From assembly GCA_016292295.1 (NCBI GenBank), contig JADNEJ010000062.1, positions 1-6,308 on the forward strand: a stretch of 6,308 nt of DNA, in the 5' to 3' direction. Position numbers and translations under genes: made by a program. The stretch comes from Candidatus Thiodictyon intracellulare. Its GTDB lineage: Bacteria; Pseudomonadota; Gammaproteobacteria; Chromatiales; Chromatiaceae. The stretch's first letter is position 1. Each line of letters opens with the position of its first letter. Under the pieces are notes generated by a model. The model was not told the DNA's origin. It saw nothing but the letters and a program-made list of their open reading frames with translations, and made no database searches. Below, piece after piece: positions 1-5,648 of this stretch.

Positions 1-376
1 CACGCGCGAAGCGCTCGGCGGCCCGCGCCGCAATCTTGGTCTTGGCGGCGGCAATTGCCGCCAGAGGCTCCTCGCGACGCTCAAGTTCCGCCGGGATGCG
101 CATCCTGTCCGGGACCTGGGCGCCGTCAGTGCGCTCGGCCAACGCCAGCAGTGCGTGGACCTCGGCCCGCAGGTGCGCCTCCAGGGCCTCGGCATACTCA
201 TAGGACAAGGCGCTGTGGCGGCTGGCGTTGGCGTGAATCTTGGTCCCGTCCAAGCAAACGTTGCCGAAGAGCGACTGAGCCGGGTTCTCCCGCGCGACCT
301 CCAGCACCTGCACGAAGGCCGCTTCACATTTCTTGCGGAAGCAGCGCCGGAAGGTCGCCAGGGTCTCGTGGTCCGG
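1..376 (-). mobile_element. IS1182-family transposase, internal fragment
   Basis: The minus strand is open from 376 past the left edge and encodes part of a DDE transposase that would cut and rejoin insertion-sequence DNA. It begins PDHETLATFRR and continues FGNVCLDGTKIHANAS, RHSALSYEYAEAL and VPDRMRIPAELERR. The P-D-H-x-T-[IL]-x-x-F-R-R and L-D-G-T-K-I-H-A-N-A-S blocks are hallmarks of the IS1182/IS5-like group (DUF772 plus DDE domains). The D of LDGTK is probably the first catalytic acid. The first 80 or so residues of the protein, including its start codon, are missing: the frame joins cobS-derived sequence at about 376-381. The rest lies outside the window, so the later DDE residues cannot be checked. 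No terminal inverted repeat or target-site duplication is visible at the junction. It is non-functional as seen here. The family call is from recalled motifs and is strong. Confidence 0.85.
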
Positions 377-377
377 G

Positions 378-1027
378 GGCGGTCACGATCAGGATGCCCA
401 GCCACCCCAGGATCACTACAGCGGCGCCGGCGCTCAGCGCAACGATCAGGCGCGAAGCGCCCGCAGGCGCGGTCCGCGCCGGATCGGTGGCCATGCCCGC
501 GGAGCGGGCATAGAGGGTGATCAGCAAGAGCAGCGGCAACTGCGAGCGCGCTAGCACGGGCACCCACAGGAGCGCTCAGGCATTCCACGCTCAAATCATG
601 GTTTCTAAGCCGGCGAACTTCATGACCAGAATCAGGATCAGGGTACTGACCCCGGCGGGCCTGCAGCCGGGGCCCTTCATAATGGCCAGGGTCCGTTCGC
701 GACTGCTCATCCCGCTAACCCAGGCGTCTACGGTGTCCGCCAGACCATCAAGGTGAAGCCCACCGGTCGACCAGACCCAGAGGCTCAGCACCAGGGCCGC
801 AGCGACCCCGGTCGGCCGCGCCAAGACAGTCGGCCCCAGCAAGAACGCGACGGCTGTGATCGCGAGCCCCAGTGTCAGTCCAATCACCAGATACCAGGGG
901 ACCGCCAGACCGAGTTCGGCCGGCGTAACCGCACTCGGGTCCGGAAACGGGTAGCGGGTGAGGAAACGACCGGCGATCCAGCACGGGCACAGGCCGGGGC
1001 GATCCGCTTGAGGATCCCTTTGCTCAT
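378..1027 (-). pseudogene. cobS: cobS pseudogene (adenosylcobinamide-GDP ribazoletransferase)
   Basis: CobS is the membrane enzyme that joins adenosylcobinamide-GDP to alpha-ribazole in the last steps of cobalamin assembly. Family features are clear in one frame: FLTRYPFPDP near the N-terminus, a hydrophobic helix, then GGLHLDGLADTVDAW, RERTLAIMKGP and LVMKFAGLE, and after two stops PVLARSQLPLLLLITLYARSAGM. The GGLHLDGLADT and ERTLAIMK blocks are diagnostic. Two in-frame TGA stops (593-591 and 578-576) interrupt it. The frame is the same on both sides, so these are nonsense changes, not a frameshift. The N-terminus is unsettled: an ATG at 1027-1025 lies in a different frame from the conserved part, suggesting a small frameshift between about 985 and 1025. 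The 3' end stops at the transposase junction, removing roughly the last 50 residues of a protein that is usually about 250. It follows the cobC remnant on the same strand and probably shared its transcript. Confidence 0.88.
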
Positions 1028-1086
1028 CGCGGTTCGGAGCGCTTACGCGGCATGAGAGATAAGGCTCGGCTGGCATGGCGGCGGGG

Positions 1087-1620
1087 TCAGTCGCAACCGG
1101 GTGACGCGGGTGAGGGGACCTCGATCTGGATGCCTGAGCAGTTACGCATCCCCAGCACCTAGGCGAGGATAACCCGCACATCACCGCCGTGGGTCAGGAC
1201 CAGGGTGTGGGCCGCAGCGGCCGCGATAAGCGCCTGCCAGCCGTCGAGCACCCGTCGCCGGAAGGCTGCAAAGGGCTCGGCGCCGGGTGAGGTATAGCCC
1301 ACCGGGTCGTCTCAGAAGCGGGTGAGCTCATCGGCGGGAATCTAGTCGGCCGCCAGCCCCTTCCAGACGCCGAAGCGGCACTCACTGAAGGCTTCGGACA
1401 AGTCGAGGGGCAGGCCCCGTTCGGCCGTCATTGCCAAGGCAAAGTCGGCACAACGGCGCGCCGGGAAACTGACGATGTGGCTGATGGCCGGCTCCCGTAT
1501 CGTGGCGCAGCGCAACTGCGCTCAGCCGGCATCGCTCAGGGCGTCGTCACAACCCCCGCGAAACCGCGGGACTCCTTGGACATCGCCGTGACGCATCAGG
1601 ATAATAAAACGTTTAAATAT
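1087..1620 (-). pseudogene. cobC: cobC-like histidine phosphatase pseudogene
   Basis: One minus-strand frame of 178 codons reads as a histidine phosphatase of the phosphoglycerate-mutase superfamily. It opens with the catalytic block LMRHGDVQGVPRFRGG (the RHG histidine forms the phosphoenzyme) and continues with IVSFPARRCADFA, FSECRFGVWKG, YTSPGAEPFAAF and VLTHGGDVRVILA, the second catalytic His being in THGG. This is the CobC/alpha-ribazole-5'-phosphate phosphatase type, and the location beside cobS supports a cobalamin role. Four internal stops are present: TGA 1524-1522, TAG 1344-1342, TGA 1314-1312 and TAG 1161-1159. Two of them sit where relatives carry Trp (DAGW, RFW). No ATG, GTG or TTG lies between the upstream TAA (1629-1627) and the RHG block. 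ATA at 1620-1618, nine bases after an AGGA, looks like a mutated start. The end is TGA 1089-1087. The gene is surely inactive; the family call is firm and the symbol slightly less so. Confidence 0.85.
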
Positions 1621-1721
1621 ATGCTGTTATCCTAAAATTCGCGCTGCGACCCTGACGGTGGCAGGGGCGGCTCGCTCTCCTCTGCTCACAAACGATGCTT
1701 GCGGTCCGGGTGATAGCGCGC
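1621..1721. other. Gap between yqhA and the cobC remnant
   Basis: This 101 bp has no gene. The part nearest cobC, together with the first cobC codons (about 1601-1640), is strikingly AT-rich for this region. On the minus strand it contains AGGA at 1633-1630, suitably placed to have been the cobC ribosome binding site. I see no convincing terminator hairpin with a T-run after yqhA, and no confident -35/-10 pair. Confidence 0.4.
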
Positions 1722-2243
1722 TCAGTGCCCCGCATCGGTGCCGCCGTCGTCGCGATGGCTGGCGAAGGCGATGCGATCCAGGACGCCCATCAAGAGGGCC
1801 GAGAGGACGAAGGTCAAGTGGATGATCACGTACCACATGAGCTTGTCGTTGGGGGTATTTTCGATATTGACGAATTTCTGCAACAGGTGGATGGATGAGA
1901 TCGCCACGATCGACGCCGCTACCTTAAGCTTCAAGGTGCCCACATCGAGTTTGCCAAGCCACCCCAGCTTGTCGTCCCTCTCTCCGATATCCAGGCGCGA
2001 GACGAAACTCTCGTAGCCCGAGAACATCACCATCACCACCAGGCTGGCGACCAGGGACAGGTCGATCAGAGCGAGCACGCCCAGTATCATGTCGGACTCG
2101 CTCACCTGCCAGACGTAGGCCAGGTGCCAGACTTCCTCAAAAAACTTGATTCCGAGCAACAAGAGGGTCAGAGAGAGGCCGAGGTAGACGGGGGCCAGCA
2201 GCCAACGGCTCGCAAACAACAGGCGTTCGATCAAACGTTCCAC
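1722..2243 (-). CDS. yqhA: UPF0114 inner-membrane protein YqhA
   Basis: This intact gene encodes a 173-residue member of UPF0114 (TIGR00645), a small inner-membrane protein of unknown function. It aligns by eye with E. coli YqhA (164 residues) along nearly its whole length. Shared blocks include [25 protein letters not shown](S/N)[18 protein letters not shown] and [16 protein letters not shown]. Three or four hydrophobic helices are visible: about residues 13-33, 50-75, 107-126 and 138-157. I place the start at GTG 2243-2241 because it gives the family N-terminus [14 protein letters not shown] and lies nine bases after GGAG (2256-2253). A TTG two codons upstream (2249) would add MV but sits only three bases from that GGAG. 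It is the only undamaged gene of the minus-strand group. I see no functional link to its cobalamin neighbours. Confidence 0.95.
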   Translation of the reverse strand: MERLIERLLFASRWLLAPVYLGLSLTLLLLGIKFFEEVWHLAYVWQVSESDMILGVLALIDLSLVASLVVMVMFSGYESFVSRLDIGERDDKLGWLGKLDVGTLKLKVAASIVAISSIHLLQKFVNIENTPNDKLMWYVIIHLTFVLSALLMGVLDRIAFASHRDDGGTDAGH

Positions 2244-2252
2244 GACCAATTA

Positions 2253-2256
2253 CTCC
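2253..2256 (-). promoter_or_regulatory. Ribosome binding site of yqhA
   Basis: GGAG on the minus strand is nine bases from GTG 2243 but only three from TTG 2249. This spacing decides in favour of the shorter protein, which also matches the E. coli YqhA N-terminus. Confidence 0.7.
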
Positions 2257-2380
2257 GCAAGAATCTTCAGTACCGCTAGTGTCGGCGCCGCCGCCGCGCC
2301 CGTCAACGCGGACCGCGTCGCCGACATCGCGCCGCTGCCGATGCGCGCTGCCGGAGCGCACCGGGACTACCGAACCCCAC

Positions 2381-2401
2381 TGCGGCCCTGATTGGGCCGC
2401 A
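2381..2401. repeat. GC-rich inverted repeat (hairpin)
   Basis: TGCGGCCC and GGGCCGCA pair perfectly over 8 bp around the 5-base loop TGATT. No T-run follows on either strand, so it is not a classical intrinsic terminator. It lies in the gap between divergent genes and could be a protein-binding site or part of a dispersed palindromic element. Confidence 0.5.
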
Positions 2402-2434
2402 CGCGTGACACCGCCGGGCAGACTCGGCGTCAGA

Positions 2435-2470
2435 CGAGGATGGGTAGAGCGCCGCGAAACCGATGGTTTG
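2435..2470 (-). repeat. Degenerate dispersed intergenic repeat
   Basis: Read on the minus strand, the segment contains GGTTTCGCGGCGCTCTACCC followed by ATCCTCG. This resembles a widespread intergenic motif of gammaproteobacteria and others, of the form TGGGTTTCGCTGCGCTCTACCC(A/C)AC. The likeness is from memory; it would be a diverged copy. It abuts the heptamer array directly. Confidence 0.4.
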
Positions 2471-2513
2471 CGCCACGCGCCACGCGCCCACGCGCCACGC
2501 GCCACGCGCCACG
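2471..2513 (+). repeat. Heptamer tandem repeat (CGCCACG)6
   Basis: Six consecutive units of CGCCACG occupy 43 bases. Five are exact and the third has one extra C (CGCCCACG, 2485-2492). The array is followed by CGCGCGG. Such short perfect arrays gain and lose units by strand slippage. It is about 135 bp upstream of the kinase start, so unit number would alter promoter or leader spacing rather than a reading frame. Confidence 0.85.
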
Positions 2514-2587
2514 CGCGCGGACGGCCGCACCGAGGAGCAAACCGCGCGGCGATCTCTGGCCCTGAACGGCGCGGCATGCGATCCTGT

Positions 2588-2603
2588 CCCCCCCGGCCCC
2601 CCC
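2588..2603. repeat. Paired C7 tracts, possible G-quadruplex
   Basis: Two runs of seven C flank GG. On the minus strand this gives two G7 runs separated by CC, enough for four G3 tracts within 16 bases and so potentially an intramolecular quadruplex on the template strand, 43 bp before the kinase start codon. Homopolymer tracts of this length are also prone to slippage. Confidence 0.5.
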
Positions 2604-2646
2604 TGCAACCCGCGCCGGCGGGCGGCCCCCGCGAGCCTCCTCGACC

Positions 2647-4068
2647 ATGTACATTTCGACCTTCACCAAGATCGCTATCGGCTACTGCATGATGGAGGTC
2701 GCGACCTATCTCGTCTTTCTGTCGACCGGCAGCCTACCCTCCCTGAGCGCCATGTTCATCGAGTCACCCATTCTGTTTTGGGTCTATGTCACCACGGTCA
2801 TCATGGCGGCCGCTTACGGTCGACGCGCGCACCATCGCATCGCGCGTATGGCCCGCCGTGCCCTGCCCGATACCCTCGGGAGCGACCGTCTGGCGGTCAT
2901 GTTCCCGGCCATCCGCGTCTTTTCCGATCCGATCCGCTATACCAATCGCAACCCGCGCTACCTGAACCGGCTCGCCTACCTGATGATTGCGTTCGCGTCC
3001 CTGATCCTGGTACGGACACTGTTCTTCCCCGCGAGCATCCCCGCCGAAGGCGGTCACGCCATGGAGTTGATGACACTACTCACCATCCCAACCTTCTGCT
3101 TGATCGTGCTGTTCGAGGAGTATTATCGGGGCTACCTGTTTCAATTGCGGTATCTGCGCCGCCTGCACGCCAAGACCGAGTTGGCCGAACGTGCCATTCA
3201 TGACGCCGAAATCCTGCGCGTCAGGAATAAGGAACAGGAGGACGTGATGGCCCTGGTGGCCCATAAGTTCCGCGGGTCGCTCGACCGCATCATCTACAAT
3301 GCCGATCACGAGAATAACCCCTGGGTACACCGCGAGGCGGTCAACACCATGCGCGGCCTGCTTGATATCTTCGGCCTGATCTCCAGCAATACCAATGTAC
3401 TGCGCCACAAGTTGCAGGACGATCAGGCCGGCCCCGCCACCCTGGAGCAGATCGTGGTCCGCTCCCTCGGGCTCGCCCTGGGGCAGCTCCTGTCCCAGCG
3501 CGGCAGCGAGCGCATTCAGCAGCATTTTCTCAGCTACGCCCACCGCACCGGGCTGGTCCCGACCACGCTGCGGCTGCGGGCCTGGCATGAAGAGCATGGG
3601 CACCTGGCCGAACGCCTACGCGCCGAATGGGAGGAATCGCTGATGGCACTACTGCCCCAGGCGGGGCTCGGCACCCTGTGCGACTGGATCGGCAAGCGCT
3701 TCTTCCCGTTACAGACCAGTGGCTTTGCCCAGTCCACCATCTGCTTTACGCCCTTCGGGACCACCGGCTCTTTCCTCACGATCCTGTGCACCGAGTCCTT
3801 TACCAACCTGTTCAAATACTACGCCACCACAGACTGCGCGCCGGCCCGAGCCTGGTGGGGTACCCTGGACTCCGAGGTCGAGTTCGGCGTGTCTAACCCA
3901 ACGACCCCGAGCGCCTCGGCCATGGTCAAGGGCAGCGGCCGCGGCCATGATTTTCTGCACCTGCTGGTCGAGAAGCTCGCGGGCCGCGTCAGCATCATCG
4001 CCGACGGGCATACCTTCACTTTAGCCATGCAATTGCCCACGAACCTGTTTCTGGAGTACCCCGAATGA
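2647..4068 (+). CDS. Membrane-anchored divergent sensor histidine kinase
   Basis: The gene encodes 473 residues. Hydrophobic segments at about 7-27, 42-57, 109-127 and 139-158 suggest a four-helix membrane sensor domain with no recognisable ligand-binding fold. A charged helical linker (165-198) leads to a dimerisation/phosphoacceptor-like block, MALVAHKFRGSLDRI, with candidate phosphorylated H206. The C-terminal third looks like a GHKL ATPase: N-box ESFTNLFKYY (E383, N387, K390), VSNP (415-418), glycine loop KGSGRGHDFLHLLVEKL (428-444) and closing strand TFTLAMQLP. The VSNP...GSGRG pattern recalls LytS/AlgZ-type kinases, which have N-P in place of the usual D-x-G-x-G. The residue after the His is Lys, where HisKA kinases normally have Glu or Asp. 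A region of roughly 120 residues (250-370) between the His block and the ATPase is unassigned. It overlaps the next gene by ATGA, so the two are translationally coupled. There is no Shine-Dalgarno before ATG 2647; that position holds CCTCCT. Kinase identity is fairly sure, activity unproven. Confidence 0.78.
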   Translation: MYISTFTKIAIGYCMMEVATYLVFLSTGSLPSLSAMFIESPILFWVYVTTVIMAAAYGRRAHHRIARMARRALPDTLGSDRLAVMFPAIRVFSDPIRYTNRNPRYLNRLAYLMIAFASLILVRTLFFPASIPAEGGHAMELMTLLTIPTFCLIVLFEEYYRGYLFQLRYLRRLHAKTELAERAIHDAEILRVRNKEQEDVMALVAHKFRGSLDRIIYNADHENNPWVHREAVNTMRGLLDIFGLISSNTNVLRHKLQDDQAGPATLEQIVVRSLGLALGQLLSQRGSERIQQHFLSYAHRTGLVPTTLRLRAWHEEHGHLAERLRAEWEESLMALLPQAGLGTLCDWIGKRFFPLQTSGFAQSTICFTPFGTTGSFLTILCTESFTNLFKYYATTDCAPARAWWGTLDSEVEFGVSNPTTPSASAMVKGSGRGHDFLHLLVEKLAGRVSIIADGHTFTLAMQLPTNLFLEYPE

Positions 4069-5558
4069 GTGATTTTCTGTGGATCGAGGACTTTGAAGGC
4101 GACATCCGGGCCACCGTGGACCAAGTCTTCGGGCTGGCCGGGTGCCCGACCGCCGTGCCCGATCTCAAAGCCTGGCTGGGGGCGCACGGGATCACGCTCA
4201 AGACCACCTTCTTCGATGCCTACCGCCTGGTACGCGACCCCGTGCAATTAGCTGCCATCGATTATGTTGTGATCGATATCGACCTCAAGCCCTATGAGGA
4301 TTACGACCTGGACGACCCGCAAGCGGTAACCGAGATCGATCGGTTTCTCCGCGAGAAGCGGTATCTCAAGGAGCACGCGGCGCACACTGAGCCCCTGAGC
4401 CCCGCCTGGCGTGCCGCGGTCAGCGAGCTGAAGAAGGTCGCCGGCTATCACATCTTCACCGAACTGCTGATCGAGGCCGGGTTTCCGAAGCGGCACATCC
4501 TCTTCTGCTCCAATCACGGCGATCAACTCATATCCATCGCCAGCGCCTTCGAGGCGGCCAAGCTCACCGCGCCCGTCATCTATACCAAGCGCGATGAGAC
4601 GGTGCGCCGTTGGATCGGCGACAAGCAGGCCGACGCCTACTCTGTCCTGCGCCGCGGTATTCTGATGGGCTGCGCCGCGGCCGAGGACCTGATGGATCGG
4701 CGCGGCGAGGATGGGTTGGTGTTCTCGCTCTTCTTTAAGCGCGAAGACGAACCCGAGTGGCCCCCAGGACCAGCCTCCCCCGGCTATGTGCGCGACTATC
4801 TGGCGAGCATGACCGCCCTGCTGCCCCTGTGTGCACCGGCCTCTACGGAGCAGCGCAAACAGCGTTACCGCATCCTCCTGCATGCGCTCAGCCGGGAATG
4901 GGACAACCGCGCCAAGGTCAACCACCTGCCCGATAAATCCACCTATATGGCGAGCTACGGGACCATCCTGAAAGAGGTGCGCAACTGGGCCTCTCACACC
5001 CAATTGCTCGATGATCTGAGCGAGGCCGACGTCGCCTTTATCTTCATGGCCGACCTGCGCGCTATGTTCGCCTTCCCGCGTGAGTGCCAGCCCCATGAGC
5101 GGCTGCTGCTGGGGCTGCTCGGGCGCATTTTCGGGGAGCTGCCCGAGGGCGTAACCGCCGACCTCATCGGGGCCGACGCCGAGGGGCGCCGACTGCCGCT
5201 GGATCGGATCTATTTCGAGACCAAGCGGATGCTCGGCGAGCGCCGCAGCAACGACGACAGCGACCCTTATTACGATCAACTGATCCGGGAATTGGAAAAG
5301 GACACCCCGAACCGGGTCGACGAGCGCGACCGGCAGTTCTTCCTGCAGAGCCTCTATCGCATGTTCTGGTTCTACCCGAGCCGCATGCGCCGGGTCAAAT
5401 ACGGCTGGACGCCGGTCAGCGACACCGGCGAGGCGACGCTCTTTCGCCATTGCGACTTCTCCCACACCCAGCGCGAGAGCTTCGCCTTCCAACTGGCCCG
5501 ACGCATCCTGATCCGCGCCTTTCCCGAGTCGTTTGCATCACTGGCCAACACCGCTTAG
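4065..5558 (+). CDS. Receiver-like protein with unusual helical C-terminus (possible HEPN)
   Basis: The gene encodes 497 residues with no signal peptide or membrane helix, so it is probably cytoplasmic. Residues 1-178 can be threaded as a response-regulator receiver: FLWIEDFEGDIR (acidic pair E8, D9), DYVVIDIDLKP (phosphoacceptor candidate D71), HILFCSN (S149 at the Ser/Thr position) and APVIYTKRD (K175 as the conserved Lys). It is longer than the usual 120 residues because of an insertion of roughly 50 residues after the D71 strand. The rest is not a DNA-binding output I recognise. Within it, ILKEVRNWASH (301-311) matches the HEPN ribonuclease pattern R-[polar]-x3-H (R306, N307, H311). It is flanked by amphipathic helices, for example LSEADVAFIFMADLRAMF (318-335). 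Residues 340-497 are unassigned. ATG 4065 overlaps the kinase TGA, marking it as the partner of that kinase. The receiver call is likely; the HEPN output is a hypothesis. Confidence 0.7.
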   Translation: MSDFLWIEDFEGDIRATVDQVFGLAGCPTAVPDLKAWLGAHGITLKTTFFDAYRLVRDPVQLAAIDYVVIDIDLKPYEDYDLDDPQAVTEIDRFLREKRYLKEHAAHTEPLSPAWRAAVSELKKVAGYHIFTELLIEAGFPKRHILFCSNHGDQLISIASAFEAAKLTAPVIYTKRDETVRRWIGDKQADAYSVLRRGILMGCAAAEDLMDRRGEDGLVFSLFFKREDEPEWPPGPASPGYVRDYLASMTALLPLCAPASTEQRKQRYRILLHALSREWDNRAKVNHLPDKSTYMASYGTILKEVRNWASHTQLLDDLSEADVAFIFMADLRAMFAFPRECQPHERLLLGLLGRIFGELPEGVTADLIGADAEGRRLPLDRIYFETKRMLGERRSNDDSDPYYDQLIRELEKDTPNRVDERDRQFFLQSLYRMFWFYPSRMRRVKYGWTPVSDTGEATLFRHCDFSHTQRESFAFQLARRILIRAFPESFASLANTA

Positions 5559-5569
5559 ATCCTCTCACG

Positions 5570-5604
5570 GAGACGCAGAGACACAGAGACACGAAGAAGA
5601 AGAA
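5570..5604 (+). repeat. Purine-rich octamer tandem repeat
   Basis: Three near-identical octamers, GAGACGCA, GAGACACA and GAGACACG, are followed by AAGAAGAAGAA. The segment starts 11 bp after the receiver gene. The preceding CTCTCACG plus this run resembles a dispersed intergenic sequence (CACGGAGACACAGAGACAC type) that I recall from many environmental bacterial genomes. It carries no gene. Confidence 0.6.
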
Positions 5605-5638
5605 TGGCGAGCTGGATGGGGCACGCGCTCATCCCGCC

Positions 5639-5643
5639 AGGAG
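5639..5643 (+). promoter_or_regulatory. Ribosome binding site of the L,D-transpeptidase gene
   Basis: AGGAG lies five bases before ATG 5649. It settles the start there rather than at ATG 5604, which is preceded only by the AAG repeat and would add 15 residues unlike the family N-terminus. Confidence 0.75.
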
Positions 5644-5648
5644 TAGCA

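Larger units (their letters stand above)
2244..2646. other. 403-bp divergent gap between yqhA and the kinase operon
   Basis: No reading frame here resembles a protein I recognise; the frames are arginine- and proline-rich products of GC-rich DNA. The gap separates divergent genes, so promoters for both yqhA and the kinase operon should lie here, but I cannot point to a credible -35/-10 for either. What can be seen is a GC hairpin (2381-2401), a degenerate dispersed repeat (about 2435-2470), a heptamer array (2471-2513) and paired C-tracts (2588-2603). These are listed separately. Confidence 0.6.

Noticed and set aside
591..1184. A minus-strand frame extending cobS upstream to 1184
   Set aside because: Residues before FLTRYP are not CobS-like and overlap the end of the cobC remnant. 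The extension is open by chance.
576..1524. TGA at Trp positions in cobC and cobS, suggesting TGA is read as Trp
   Set aside because: TAG stops also occur in the same cobC frame, the start is lost and cobS is truncated, which points to decay. TGA also ends the intact kinase and yqhA genes.
2381..2401. An intrinsic terminator for yqhA or the kinase operon
   Set aside because: It lies upstream of both divergent genes and has no T-run on either strand.
2471..2513. A CRISPR array
   Set aside because: Units are 7 bases and contiguous, with no spacers. It is a simple tandem repeat.
2463..3203. A 246-codon plus-strand frame overlapping the kinase start
   Set aside because: It begins in the heptamer repeat, is Arg/Pro/His-rich throughout and competes with the kinase frame, which has clear membrane and ATPase features.
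4248..5492. A 414-codon open frame on the minus strand opposite the receiver gene
   Set aside because: It is antisense to a gene with coherent motifs, and its translation is a low-complexity product of GC-rich third positions with no recognisable domain.
5604..5648. ATG 5604 as start of the transpeptidase gene
   Set aside because: There is no true ribosome binding site, and the added 15 residues do not resemble the family or a signal peptide. ATG 5649 has AGGAG at five bases.
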